The notes under the pieces are model-generated. The model searched no databases. It had not been told where the DNA came from and was given only the letters and a program-made list of their open reading frames with translations. A DNA stretch of 64,000 nt. Origin: Symbiodinium sp. CCMP2592 (Eukaryota; Sar; Dinophyceae; Suessiales; Symbiodiniaceae). The position numbers and the translations under genes were made by a program. The stretch covers positions 598,880 through 662,879 of the forward strand of contig CAJNDT010004035.1 in the NCBI GenBank assembly GCA_905221615.1, read 5' to 3'. Positions 11,024 to 21,016 of the stretch are shown piece after piece; the stretch's first letter is position 1, and the number at the start of each line of letters is the position of its first letter.

Positions 11024-11788
11024 ATGGCGAACTTGGCACCGGAGGCACTGGTGGACCTTCCTACTACCTCTGAATACCGCGAATGGGTCGCAGCTGCTCG
11101 AGAATCTCGCAGAGATCGCACTACACCGACATCCTCGACCACCTATGTCTCATTATCCTCTGGAGAGAACCGTAGGATTTCCATCTTCACCGACGTCCCG
11201 GTCAATTTTTGGCTTTCTCCTTTCATTGTGATGCGAGGCTGGTTGGTTCCGTTCTCCTCGACCTCACCGCGACCGCACATCCACCAGATTATGCACGAGG
11301 TGATGACGGAGGCCTGTAACATGTACTATGAGGTCGTCCAGATCGCGGATAATTCTTACCATGGGTTGTTCGAGATTATACTCGACTTGTATCTCACCAC
11401 GCAGCTCCTCCGGGTCAACCGCAATATGAACTATGAAGTCATTCACTTCTTGCACGGGCGCAACATTACCCACTTCATTACTCGGGACGTTCATCAACCT
11501 CGACCCGCTCAACTACTACCAGGTGAACCTACTCCCCGTACGCGCGGACCGTTTCTGCCTCCACGCATCCTACCCATCGGCACCACCTACGCTGACGTGG
11601 TCCGGTTTTCAGATGCGGTTCTGACATTGATGATCCCTCATGAAATTCACACCTGGGAGGCTCTTGAGTTGTTGCAAACACAGCTACGGTGTCTACGCGC
11701 CCGCTCCTACCTGTTGCTGGGACAATGTCTTCATTACCACCGCCGTGTGTTCTTCACCGCAGCCTCCGCCAACGATGTGGATCCATGA
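11024..11788 (+). CDS. Element ORF F, unit 1: paralogue of ORF E
   Basis: A 254-residue protein starting MANLAPEALVDL. The core IADNSYHGLFEIILDLYLTT then NRNMNY and GRNIT matches E, and LPIGTTYADVVRFS matches E's LPLGSEFSSIVRFS. An extra N-terminal Thr/Ser/Arg segment of about 50 residues distinguishes it. Units differ by one silent and three replacement changes (R to T and S to P near 11175, T to M near 11541). Function unknown. Confidence 0.75.
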   Translation: MANLAPEALVDLPTTSEYREWVAAARESRRDRTTPTSSTTYVSLSSGENRRISIFTDVPVNFWLSPFIVMRGWLVPFSSTSPRPHIHQIMHEVMTEACNMYYEVVQIADNSYHGLFEIILDLYLTTQLLRVNRNMNYEVIHFLHGRNITHFITRDVHQPRPAQLLPGEPTPRTRGPFLPPRILPIGTTYADVVRFSDAVLTLMIPHEIHTWEALELLQTQLRCLRARSYLLLGQCLHYHRRVFFTAASANDVDP

Positions 11789-11904
11789 CGCCGTGCTCCG
11801 CATCCTGGTCCTCATACACTCTTTTTGACTGCCCGCACGGAAAAGATCCTATGCTCGATGCCCCATTCTTTTCATGTGCAATTCTTTTCTCTGATTTATG
11901 GATC

Positions 11905-11918
11905 CCGCAGCCGTTTCT
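11905..11918 (+). promoter_or_regulatory. Spliced-leader-like motif before ORF G
   Basis: CCGCAGCCGTTTCT, 46 nt before ATG 11965. Confidence 0.6.
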
Positions 11919-11964
11919 CCCATTGGTTTACAATACGGCCGCGTCCTTCTTCACGCCGAGCTCT

Positions 11965-12375
11965 ATGAAACGATCAGCCGCTGTCGCAGGACTACCTACC
12001 CCACCTAACCTAATACGTCTGCGTGTTCTGATTCCAGCCTGGTTCCTTTGCTGTGATCTACCCGATGACGGTGGACATGCAGAGTGGTTTGACTTTCATG
12101 TGTGGAGCGACATGCTCATTGATCATGTGAAACAACGACTCTCGCAACTGCTTCACCAACGCCATGGTCGTTACTTGCACCCATCGCACTTTCAGTTACT
12201 CCAGGGCGACCGACACCTCTCCTACATGAGGAGCACCACTGCGATTGCCACCGTCAAGGACGCTGAAATCCTCCGAGAAGAACCCGCTTGTGGCAGTCTA
12301 CTTGAAGCCCGCCGAACGACCTGGCAACCGGCCATTGAACTACCTCCTGGTACCACACCGACTTGGAGACGTTGA
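11965..12375 (+). CDS. Element ORF G, unit 1: small protein, possibly ubiquitin-like
   Basis: A 136-residue protein starting MKRSAAVAGLPTPPN. The middle part has a ubiquitin-like run: strand RLRVLIPAWFLC, strand WFDFHVWSD, a helix with DHVKQRLSQLL, then HPSHFQLLQGDRHLSYM and TVKDAEIL. This order (two strands, a helix with xVKxxL, L-L-x-G-D-x-x-L, late ...V-KDAEI) is that of beta-grasp domains. No C-terminal Gly-Gly is present, so conjugation is unlikely. This is a fold guess from pattern only. Identical in unit 2. Confidence 0.6.
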   Translation: MKRSAAVAGLPTPPNLIRLRVLIPAWFLCCDLPDDGGHAEWFDFHVWSDMLIDHVKQRLSQLLHQRHGRYLHPSHFQLLQGDRHLSYMRSTTAIATVKDAEILREEPACGSLLEARRTTWQPAIELPPGTTPTWRR

Positions 12376-12435
12376 CGGCAAAACAGCTTGCTGCCGCCCT
12401 TTGTGATGTGTTTCTTGTTCTCCTTTGCATACATG

Positions 12436-12449
12436 CCGCAGCCGTTTCG
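12436..12449 (+). promoter_or_regulatory. Spliced-leader-like motif before ORF H
   Basis: CCGCAGCCGTTTCG, only 9 nt before ATG 12459, the shortest leader of the set. Confidence 0.6.
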
Positions 12450-12458
12450 ATCATCATC

Positions 12459-12953
12459 ATGAGTGTTCCCTTCCCCATTGCCTCGCTCGCACACATCACC
12501 TCGTACCTGCAGTACATCGATGTGATCTTGGAGTTGCACGACGATGCTGACGACTCCCCAGAATCGCATGACAACTTGCCTTTGTGGGTGACCAGGTCGT
12601 GCGCTCTGATTACCAACTCCATGCGAAGGGCCCGGCTTCAATGCGGCACACCGAGATTGATTCGACACGGATACCATGAAGCAGTCTTTCGCGTCTCCCT
12701 ACAACATGTGAGTTTATTCATTTGTCAGACAACAGCAGCTGTTTGTTCGGAATGGTGCCACGTTCTACGTGATTGTCTTGATGCCACTGAACATTTGCAA
12801 TTACACCTCGCCCGCATCCCACAAGCTGCTCTACGGCAAGGTGCTCCGTGCAAACTCTTCTACTGGGACGACGAGGAAGGCGTGGAAACATCTATTTCGA
12901 TACTACGAGCTGCCCTAAAAGTTCGTCGCGTACGTTTTCAGCATCTCTCTTGA
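12459..12953 (+). CDS. Element ORF H, unit 1: unknown 164-residue protein
   Basis: Starts MSVPFPIASLAHITSYL. Contains RHGYHEAVFRVSLQHVSLFI followed by a Cys-containing helix (EWCHVLRDCLDAT), a distant likeness to the E/F core (Y-H, then F, then a long helix). The C-terminus is basic. Two silent and no replacement differences between units show that this frame is real. Function unknown. Confidence 0.7.
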   Translation: MSVPFPIASLAHITSYLQYIDVILELHDDADDSPESHDNLPLWVTRSCALITNSMRRARLQCGTPRLIRHGYHEAVFRVSLQHVSLFICQTTAAVCSEWCHVLRDCLDATEHLQLHLARIPQAALRQGAPCKLFYWDDEEGVETSISILRAALKVRRVRFQHLS

Positions 12954-13047
12954 TTCTCTCTCTTGATTCACTCCATACCGCCCTGCCATCGGAAAACCGT
13001 CCGACCTTGCTATCCTTTGTTGCGCTTGCTTGCCCCTTCCCTTTGGT

Positions 13048-13061
13048 CCGCAGCCGTATAT
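13048..13061 (+). promoter_or_regulatory. Spliced-leader-like motif before ORF I (RT)
   Basis: CCGCAGCCGTATAT, 31 nt before ATG 13093; the T-run is degraded here. Confidence 0.55.
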
Positions 13062-13092
13062 TCTCGGGACGCTTCATGCCCCCCCCCCACCT

Positions 13093-16000
13093 ATGCCCAT
13101 GGTCCATGAACGGCGCCGGTCTCGCACTCCACGTCGACACCATTCTGTACGTGCGGAATGCCCTCCTCATGCACGAGTACGAGGCAACAGACAGGCTCAG
13201 ACCAGACAAGCTCGACTCATTGATTTTCTACATCAGGGCCCACTTCACCCACTGTATCGCCGTTTTGCCAATGGCCAGTCGGTGTACCCGCTTTCTTTCG
13301 AGTCCACCGATGCTTTACTACTCGTTAACGAGGTCATTCGTCAATTGACAGAAGGTTCTTCATTGTCACCAGCACAATTTTCTGCACTACGTGATGATGA
13401 CGTTGCCCACCACCTACGACATGAACTCTTCCCTTCCTCATCATCCTCTACCTCTTCAACATCCCGGCCAGTCATGGGTTTCAATCATCTGAGGAGATCA
13501 CAGACATCTGACAGTCTACCACTCCGAGCAACCTCGACCTCATCTTTGCGACGCTCTACGACCAGGACATCCACAACTCCGTCTACATCTTCAACCTTAT
13601 GGATTCCACCACCCCCTCTCGATGCCATGTTCTCTCACCGTCCAGATCCCACACACAGGCCGTCTCCACCTCGAGTACATTATACCTGTCCTTCCTCATG
13701 TGACATGTCCCAGCCACCTCGGACTCCCGCATCTTCCTCTACAGGTCTAACTTCCTCGACCAGGACGTCCCTTACCACACCAACCGGCTGGACTAAAGAC
13801 TCGGACCTCAAGATTGATGGATTGACATCGGCACTACGACCAACTTTGCCTTCGATCTCCGACTCGCGCATCCATGAGTGGTTGGTCAGCAGATACGCAC
13901 TGACACGCGTTCAGGTTGCTCACACCTTACAAACCTCCGCTCTCCGACTCCTCTTCTGCCTGGAGATCTTCAGCTTTGACCACTTTTTCGCAGAAGATTT
14001 GGGAGACGACGAGAACGACGTTCCACAATTATCTCCGCGAACCCCAGCTCGTCACCGCCTACCACCTCATCCACACCGACTTCTTACATCTTTCCTAGAC
14101 TTTTACATTGCGGCATTGCCGATTATACGACAAGTTCTTCCACATCATGTCTTTGGACGTCTCTCCTGGGTACGTGCTCTGTGGTTCCTACAACTTCATC
14201 GCCTACGGTTCGCCACTACTACCAACCATCGCGGTCTCCAGGATCTATTCTTCAATTTGGACGTACAGCCGTACACTCTGCGACATCATTTACAGTCCAA
14301 CGTCGTCTACATCAAAGTCTCCCACAAACACCCCGGATGGTACATCGGCTCCACCATCCACACGATCATTGACCGGGAAGTTAGCCGCCGCTCCAAATAT
14401 AATCAACTTTGTTCCGGCACTCAAGCGTTCTTCGAGCCTGCCTTACGCATTTGGCACGCTGCCGGTACCTACGATCATCACCTACCTATTACTTTACAGC
14501 ACCGACCTACTGAAGAACAAGTCCGCGCCTTGGAACAATCTCTAATTGCCACATATCATCCACACTTGAATGCCCCTTTCGTCTACACGTTCCTACGGAA
14601 ATTGGGAGTACAGCTGGAAGCACCCATGGTCACCACCTTCTTGGAGGGTGGCAACGGTGCTCGTCTCCTACGTGCTCATCATCGCTACACACACTACCGG
14701 GATCTACCGGAACTCCTTGGCACTCGCTCCCTCATCGAGCAACGGGAGACCCTGGCCACAATCATACAATATGTCGGCAGCAATGGCGTTCTCAAGTTTT
14801 TCTCACAACGAGTTCTACGTCGGAATGGCACTCCGATAGCCTACCTTTACTTACTCGTACGCTTCCTTGTCTTCGTGGATGAGCCACATCAAACACGTGC
14901 CCTACAAGCTTTACGTCTAGCCCTTCGCTACAAAGGAGGAGATATCCCGCCTCGTCACCGATTACTTCCTCTTCCTCAATTGGCTCATGACTTTTTACGA
15001 CAAGCTCAACATTGGTTGGACAGCTACATACTTCATCACCGAGAATGGTTCCCACCTTACCATCTACCACGATACACCATCACCGAGAAGAAGGCCCCTA
15101 CGCTTGGTCAAACCTTGTTCAATCACCACGCATGGCTACGATTGTGGGACCCAGAGAAACCCTTCTTGTGCTGTTGTCAACAACTACCAGGACAACGCAC
15201 ACCCTCGGACCATGTCGCAGCCCCAGCCGATGTCGTCCTGAACGAATCCATCTTTCGGGAAAACATGAGCGACGGCCGATGGTTGACCAAATCCCAATTT
15301 CGCAGGTTTACAGTGGCCCCTTTGAACCGATGGTTCAAGTTGTGGCGACAACCCGACCAATCTTTACTTCGCTGGCAAGTCTTTGTCTCACACCAATGGC
15401 AACTCCACAGCCAAACTCTACGGATGCGTCCTGACGGCAGACAGTTACGCGAACTCAAGAACTTACGGGAAAGCTCGGAGCACATCGTGATCTCCCCTAT
15501 TGATCATGGACCGCATTTGGCTTATGCATTTTGTCCTCGACAATACTTCGACATCTTGACCAAGACTTTCTTGGATCCTGCAGTCTTCTGGCGACGAGAC
15601 ACCAACCCGATGCAGCTATCGGAACACATACAACGAGCTATCAAACGACATGTTCCCACACGTTATCACTGGGCCCTGGCACCCAAAGCAGCTTTGCCGT
15701 ATGCCTACGTGCTCCCCAAGCCCTCCAAACAATTCCTGAAGGGTCGCCCGATTGTCAGCTATTCCAACACGTGGTGTGCCACGCTCGCGAAATTTCTTTC
15801 TACCGCGGTCCTACAGATGCTACAGACTGTTGTTCCACCTCAGTTCGTGTCTCCTACCGTCCACTCCATCATCCAGACGTTCATCCATGCCTTCCGCAAC
15901 AACCCGGTCACCGTGGAACTTCAGCTACTTCAACAAGATCTTTCTGGTTTCTTCACTTCGGTTCCACATGATCGCATTTACCACTCGATCTCGTCGTTGA

Positions 16001-16748
16001 CAGACATGTTCGCTCGCCACCAACAGATTCCCTTGGACTCCGACATACAGATCACGATGCGGGACCGCAATTCACTTGGTCGCCTATTTCGAGGCCGATA
16101 TCGAAAAGCCGGTTCACATTACAAACCTCTATGCCTTCGTGACTTACCTTCATTGGTTATGTTCTTGCTACGTCACTCCTTTTTCACAGTTGGCACGGAG
16201 ATTTTGGTACAACATCGCGGGGCCTCTATGGGCTCACCCTCCTTCGGATTTGGGATGGGGAACTGGAATCCCTGGATGGTTGCCAACGACACCACTCCCA
16301 CCGAGGCCACGATCCTCTTTCGTCATCCTCTACGTCCCCGTATGGTTGGTTCCAAGAGATATATTTACATCCACATTTCTATGGTCTTCCATTGGAATTG
16401 GAACATGTTCCGGGACAAGAACTACTGGGCACCGTCGTGGACACCGCACAACGTTCCATCCGACTCGTCCTTCCACGGAACAGTATCTCTTTGCGCTCCC
16501 CGTGCTCAGTCTCTTCGACACGCAGGAACACTCAGGGACTGACCACACGGATTTATCTCATTTGCCGATTATCCTGGCCCAAAGCCGTCATTGCTCCTCA
16601 AGTCCGTGAACTTGTTCATCTATATCGTGAACGAGGTTTCTCTGAACGTTCACTGGAAGACGCCTCCCGGTCCGTACTCCGTCGTTTTGGACTACGTTGG
16701 CGACAGGTCAGTGAACCCCCGGAAAACTTGCTCGCATGCGTGTATTGA
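13093..16748 (+). CDS. Element ORF I, unit 1: GIY-YIG endonuclease-reverse transcriptase, frameshifted near motif C
   Basis: ATG 13093 (MPMVHERRRSRTP) opens 1149 codons to 16542; the homologous C-terminus continues in the next frame (16392-16748). Residues 1-270 are Ser/Thr/Arg-rich. A GIY-YIG-like module lies near residues 403-510 (VVYIKVSHKHPGWYIGST, later RALEQSLIATYHP). The RT follows: fingers PKPSKQFLKGRPIVS about 873, motif A LQQDLSGFFTSVP about 945, motif B RGASMGSPSFG about 1042. The expected YxDD-type motif C is absent from all three frames. After it the thumb is in the other frame (HPHFYGLPLELEHVPGQELL). Changes near 16494, 16606 and 16650 are silent only in that frame, which confirms it. 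GIY-YIG on the N-terminal side is the arrangement of permuted Penelope-like elements. The enzyme is probably inactive as it stands, unless recoding or splicing restores the missing motif. Confidence 0.85.
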
Positions 16749-16780
16749 ACTGGCGCCCTTTTGTCCGTTTGTTGATTTGT

Positions 16781-16801
16781 TCGCAGGCATTTTAGGTCAA
16801 G
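16781..16801 (+). promoter_or_regulatory. Best spliced-leader relic, before ORF J
   Basis: TCGCAGGCATTTTAGGTC followed by AAG matches the 21-nt dinoflagellate leader (CCGTAGCCATTTTGGCTC followed by AAG) at 16 of 21 positions, including the terminal TCAAG. It lies 21 nt before ATG 16823. Confidence 0.75.
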
Positions 16802-16822
16802 TTACCACCAGAGCCCTTCATC

Positions 16823-17677
16823 ATGGCCGGTTCTTCCCCCGATTCCTATCTCTTGGACGACGTCACCTGGACACCAGACCCGGACATGGACTCAGACCTG
16901 GACGCCTCCTCCGCACATGATGCTGGTCTACCTCCCGCCGGTTCAGATGTTGATGGGGACCCCACACCTCATCACACCCTTCCTCTTTCTCCCTCTCCTC
17001 TCCCCAGAACACCCGCCAGCAAACGCCGTCGACGACATCGCCACCACACTACCTCCTCTTCTTCCACATCATCCCGACCTTCCAAGGCCACGTCAACATC
17101 ATCTTCGACATCTTCATCGTCTTCATCCTCTTCTTTGTGCCCCACTACGGAACTACGAACACTGGACCCACCTATTTCCTCGTCCCGTTCGAAGACACGC
17201 CCACGGAAGACACCTTTGGGGACCAGCACTACCACTCCAGCGACAGGAGCTACACCAGCCCAGACCAATTCTCCCTCAGCGACTTTACACGCTCCCCCTC
17301 GTGTCCGAATTCCTCCCCGAGGAAATGGTTATACATTACATCGAGTACGCCGCAGCAAGTCGGGCACTACACATTCCACCGTATCATTCCATGGAGATGC
17401 CGCAGAACGTCGCCGACAACAGTGGCTCCGACAATGGCGCCAATGCACTCCTGCCTCCCCGTACTATCAGGACGTGCAGAACTGCATCAGACATCGCGCC
17501 CGCATTATGTTGGACATCATAGCACATGAACGAGGAGGACCCACTGCAGCTTCGGACAATTTACGGATACGACGCCGCTATCACCTACCAGAAGACCAAC
17601 TCATTCCTTTGGCACTCATCTACCGGGATTGCGCTGCTCGCCGACGACGGTCCGTCCGTGAAGTTCTGAGTACCTGA
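16823..17677 (+). CDS. Element ORF J, unit 1: acidic/Ser-rich basic-tail protein
   Basis: A 284-residue protein. The N-terminus is acidic (DVTWTPDPDMDSDLD), then comes a lysine/arginine cluster SKRRRRHRHH that could be a nuclear localisation signal. A long poly-Ser/Thr/Pro linker follows, then an Arg-rich C-terminal region with RRRQQWLRQWRQCTP, IRHRARIMLDIIAHE and a final LIPLALIYRDCAARRRR. The charge layout suggests nucleic-acid binding; I know no family. Unit 2 lacks 9 bp just after the ATG, in frame. Silent changes near 16915, 17024 and 17286 support this frame; S to P and L to S changes occur in the linker. Confidence 0.7.
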   Translation: MAGSSPDSYLLDDVTWTPDPDMDSDLDASSAHDAGLPPAGSDVDGDPTPHHTLPLSPSPLPRTPASKRRRRHRHHTTSSSSTSSRPSKATSTSSSTSSSSSSSSLCPTTELRTLDPPISSSRSKTRPRKTPLGTSTTTPATGATPAQTNSPSATLHAPPRVRIPPRGNGYTLHRVRRSKSGTTHSTVSFHGDAAERRRQQWLRQWRQCTPASPYYQDVQNCIRHRARIMLDIIAHERGGPTAASDNLRIRRRYHLPEDQLIPLALIYRDCAARRRRSVREVLST

Positions 17678-17737
17678 TTCCACCGAGATCCCGCTCTGGA
17701 AAACATGCCCGATCACTCCGTTTCGTCAGTTCCTTAC

Positions 17738-17765
17738 CCGCAGCCTTTTCACCGCAGCTTTTCTG
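17738..17765 (+). promoter_or_regulatory. Double spliced-leader-like motif before ORF K
   Basis: CCGCAGCCTTTTC at 17738 is followed at once by CCGCAGCTTTTCTG at 17752. Two tandem relics are what repeated leader addition and retroposition would leave. ATG 17801 follows 35 nt later. Confidence 0.6.
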
Positions 17766-17800
17766 TACAAACACAGTTGGTTTCCCTTGCTCACCAACGA

Positions 17801-18379
17801 ATGGCTTCCTTCATTGACGTCCTCCCCTTGCTCCTCTCCTATTTCGAGATGCAGACTGTGATACAATTGGATCCCCGTCATTGCCAACGTCCACACACTG
17901 ACGACCGCCACACCACTCGTTCCGCCTTCTCCATTTTGACCGCACATCACGGCGATTGTTCCTGGCACCAATATGGCGTTTGGCAACAGTTCCTCGCCGC
18001 CCTTCAAGATCACAAGATGAGCGCCCACAACTTCTTTGGCTTCCACCACGACAACACGGTGTTCACGATCTATCACTATCAGCCCTCGGTCATTGTATAC
18101 TGCAATCAACTGTGTTGGCGAGCCCACGTCCACTTACGTTCTGCATCACGACTTTGCCTACGTGTCCGTATTCGAGACCCTACCCTAGCACAGTGGCGAC
18201 CTACTTCGTCTGGACCCTGGATTACCACATGCTGGTGTTCAGCGCATTGCCTTTCCTTTTCCAAATGGACACCTACGATTTCTCGCCGCCACTCACCTCC
18301 TCCACCCATCGCTACGGACAATCCTTATTGGCAACAAGAACAACAACGACATGGTCTTCTTCCCGCTCTGAGACGGTGA
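17801..18379 (+). CDS. Element ORF K, unit 1: unknown 192-residue protein
   Basis: Starts MASFIDVLPLLLSYFEM. It carries NFFGFHHDNTVFTIYHYQPS then NQLCW, a possible distant relative of the E/F core (aromatic-G-F, D-N, F, later N). The C-terminal 50 residues are Ser/Pro/Trp-rich and less protein-like; a second frame there is hydrophobic, so the true end could involve another shift. No difference was seen between units. Confidence 0.6.
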   Translation: MASFIDVLPLLLSYFEMQTVIQLDPRHCQRPHTDDRHTTRSAFSILTAHHGDCSWHQYGVWQQFLAALQDHKMSAHNFFGFHHDNTVFTIYHYQPSVIVYCNQLCWRAHVHLRSASRLCLRVRIRDPTLAQWRPTSSGPWITTCWCSAHCLSFSKWTPTISRRHSPPPPIATDNPYWQQEQQRHGLLPALRR

Positions 18380-18457
18380 AGCTTTGGAGGACACGGACGG
18401 CAATTTTTGAGACAAAGACCCTCACTTGCACATCTTGACCCTGGTCCTTTTGCTCCA

Positions 18458-18470
18458 CCGCAGCCCTTTC
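18458..18470 (+). promoter_or_regulatory. Spliced-leader-like motif before ORF L
   Basis: CCGCAGCCCTTTC in unit 1; unit 2 has CCGCAGCCTTTTC. It lies 58 nt before the ATG of ORF L. Confidence 0.55.
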
Positions 18471-18528
18471 AGCAATATTTGGTTAGTCCTCCGCCTCTCC
18501 TTTCCTTCCTTTCGTCGCCCGTACACTC

Positions 18529-18709
18529 ATGGCCCCGCACCTATCCGACATTCCTTTGGAATGGTGGCTTGATTACCTGGTGGAGCTCCGAGTATGGCAA
18601 GTTCGTCCGATGACCTCCCCCGATCTCCAGATCCCTAGCACCCTCCTTGACCCACGCTTTGTGATATCGCAACACCGATTCACCACATCTCAGAACCGCT
18701 ACTACCTCG
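18529..18709 (+). CDS. Element ORF L, unit 1: cut by assembly gap
   Basis: The first 60 codons (MAPHLSDIPLEWWLDYL) are identical in protein to the complete copy at 32642-33232; one silent change lies near 18648. The remainder is lost in the run of Ns. Confidence 0.7.
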
Positions 18710-18809
18710 NNNNNNNNNNNNNNNNNNNNNNNNNNNNNNNNNNNNNNNNNNNNNNNNNNNNNNNNNNNNNNNNNNNNNNNNNNNNNNNNNNNNNNNNNNN
18801 NNNNNNNNN
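18710..18809. other. Assembly gap (100 N), true size about 570 bp
   Basis: By alignment to unit 2 and terminal repeat 1, the missing sequence should be the end of ORF L through the unit end (equivalent to 32823-33230, 408 bp) plus the first 165 bp of the terminal repeat (equivalent to 4505-4669). The Ns are a placeholder length. Confidence 0.85.
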
Positions 18810-19289
18810 TGATCAACCGTGTGTACCTGCCGTTTGTGACATCGTATATCATCTTTGCTGTACATTGGTTTCACTTGGCTATTATTATTCTGGTTGCTCT
18901 TCTCTGGATATGGCATGGGGCTAAGCCGAGAACCCCGACCAGTCGTTCTCCTGCAGCTATGGTATCACTTCAGAAACAGTCAGTGCTTGAGTTCATGTCG
19001 TCTGGTATGCGCTGGTTTCTGGATGGCTTGGGGCTAAGCCGAGAACCCCGTTTAGCACGTACACTTGCAAGCATTGTTCAGTGCCAATGTCCACCTCTTC
19101 AGCCCTTGCCGTGTCCTCCGGTGCGTTGGGGTTCAGGCTGGCGTTGTGGTTTAGTTAGGCAGGTTGAGGTGTCAGCCACAGACTTTCTGCACTCCATGAA
19201 GCTACCTGTCCGAAGTCTCTGATGTGTGGTCACTTGAGACCTGGACATCAGATGGTCCGTCGCATACCGAAACCTTCCTTAGCATTCAG
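18810..19289 (+). repeat. Terminal direct repeat copy 2 (5' part in gap)
   Basis: Matches 4670-5168 but lacks 19 bp (equivalent to about 5055-5073). It separates the two units. Confidence 0.85.
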
Positions 19290-19600
19290 TGTGTAGTCCT
19301 CCGGGACGGTGGTGTACGCCTCGGTGCTGCACTCAGATCCTCCAAGTTCGGAGGCGCCAAATTCAGTGTCAGCGCTCAGACCAGTTCAATGGAGAGAACA
19401 GTGAAGCCACACGGCCTACCCGCCTCTCATGGCACCCACAAATTCGGCTCCATGCCTACCAACACGCGATTGCAGCTCAAGCAGCTTCAAGCACTCATAC
19501 CCAAGGACTCAGGCAGGATACGTTTTGACCGTAACGTTCTAGCGACTTTTCCCTGTAGTAGTTGTTGTTGTAGGCTGTGCATTGCTTGTCTGCATTCGCC

Positions 19601-20892
19601 ATGCCTCCTCGTCCCCGTCCATCCTGTGCACCTGGACTCTGGCCGACCGCACCCTCTCGATCACGATCTCGGCGACGCCCGAGGTCTGCGTCTTCATCGT
19701 CCTCTACTTCTTCTTCCTCGTCAACGCCGGCGGCACCTACGACCCGGACTGCCGCACCTCAACGTTCCACGTTGACTGGCCGAATCGCTGCCCCGTTACA
19801 GCCTCCACGACCTATTGATATGGCAGCTCCAATGTTCCTGATCTTTCTCCTCTTCCTCCGAGCCCGTTTTGGCCTGGTTTACCTCCCGCTGGCTCACCGC
19901 CGTCTTCCTCCAACAACGACCAGTCCGTGCCTGCTGCTTATGCCTCTACCTCGCCGCCGGACCCGTCTTCTACCCCTACGGCATCTTCGACTTCGCCACC
20001 TACAGCATCTTCGACTTCACCAGCTCCTTTCAGCTCTGCTTGCACGCTGGCCACCTTACGCCAGTGTTTGGCCGCGGCAGACCAGCTTGATGCCTACCTA
20101 CAATCCGATTACTCTACCCGATTGGGCTCCCTCAAGGCGGTACACTGGGATCGAGTATATACTGCATTGCTGCAATACAGGTCCTACTTCAAAGCGCTCC
20201 CTCATCGTCGACAATGTCAACAGGAGTTGCTCTTGGAGGGACGCAAATTTGACGTGCCTTTTACTTTAGCCGATCCGATTCTTACAGTGATGCATCTGCT
20301 GGTACATGCGGGATACCATCCTCACAGTGTTCAGTTCAAGTTCACACATGTCGAGGCTCCCCAACATCAACCAGACAAAGCTGGCCGACCCATGCTCATG
20401 GTGTCGCTCCCCTTCCCCGCAGCAGCTGTACGGGTTAGCGGGGCACCTGCAGTCGCCTATTTTGGCCATAACACGGACCTTCAGGCCGCCTTTGGCATCC
20501 TGAAAGAAGGATGCATTCGCCCCAGCAACTATGACCCCGTTGACACTTCTTGGCTGCCGAGTCCTGCCTTTTACTCTCGCGCTTCCGTCCACAGTCTCAG
20601 CGGAGCCTTACGGGCTGCAGCCAAGTTTGGGGGATGGGGTTCTCCCCGTCCGATTTGTGTATATGGCCGAATCCCTATTTGCTATCTCGACATAGCCAAT
20701 GCCACGCCTACCGACACACCGTCTTCAGTGCTTCCCAACACTCCCGCGGCCTATCACCTGAAGAGCGACAGCGGAGGCACCGTCCCCGAAAACGCGGCGA
20801 ACTACTTCGTCTCCATCCTGCACGGCAACGACAACCGTTGGGGTGTGCACTCCACGCTCGCACAACCAGAAGGCATCGCCGTGTTCATGTGA
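19601..20892 (+). CDS. Element ORF A, unit 2
   Basis: Same organisation as unit 1, including the apparent -1 shift around 19811-19821 between the Ser/Arg-rich start and the frame ending at 20892 (321 codons from ATG 19927). Differs from unit 1 by one Ala to Thr change and one silent Gly change. The shared shift means it predates the duplication or is used. Confidence 0.6.
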
Positions 20893-21016
20893 GAGGACCC
20901 ACAAAAGGTGTGCGTGATTTGCGTTATGGCATGGCTGGTCTCTTTGTTGTTGCCGCCTTATTCTTCTTCATCCCGCAGCCGTTTTGCTGAACTAAGTGTG
21001 ACCTTGCTAGCACATC

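Noticed and set aside
5461..14000. Apparent dual coding: alternate frames of the Ser/Arg/Asp-rich regions give smooth protein-like sequences (for example 5461-5697, 7071-7409, 7434-7730, 8291-8476, 8870-9256).
   Set aside because: Codons with C or G at position 2 (Ser, Pro, Thr, Ala, Arg) automatically give a G/C-ending, globular-looking shadow frame. Most differences between the two units are silent in the main frames but change the shadow frames.
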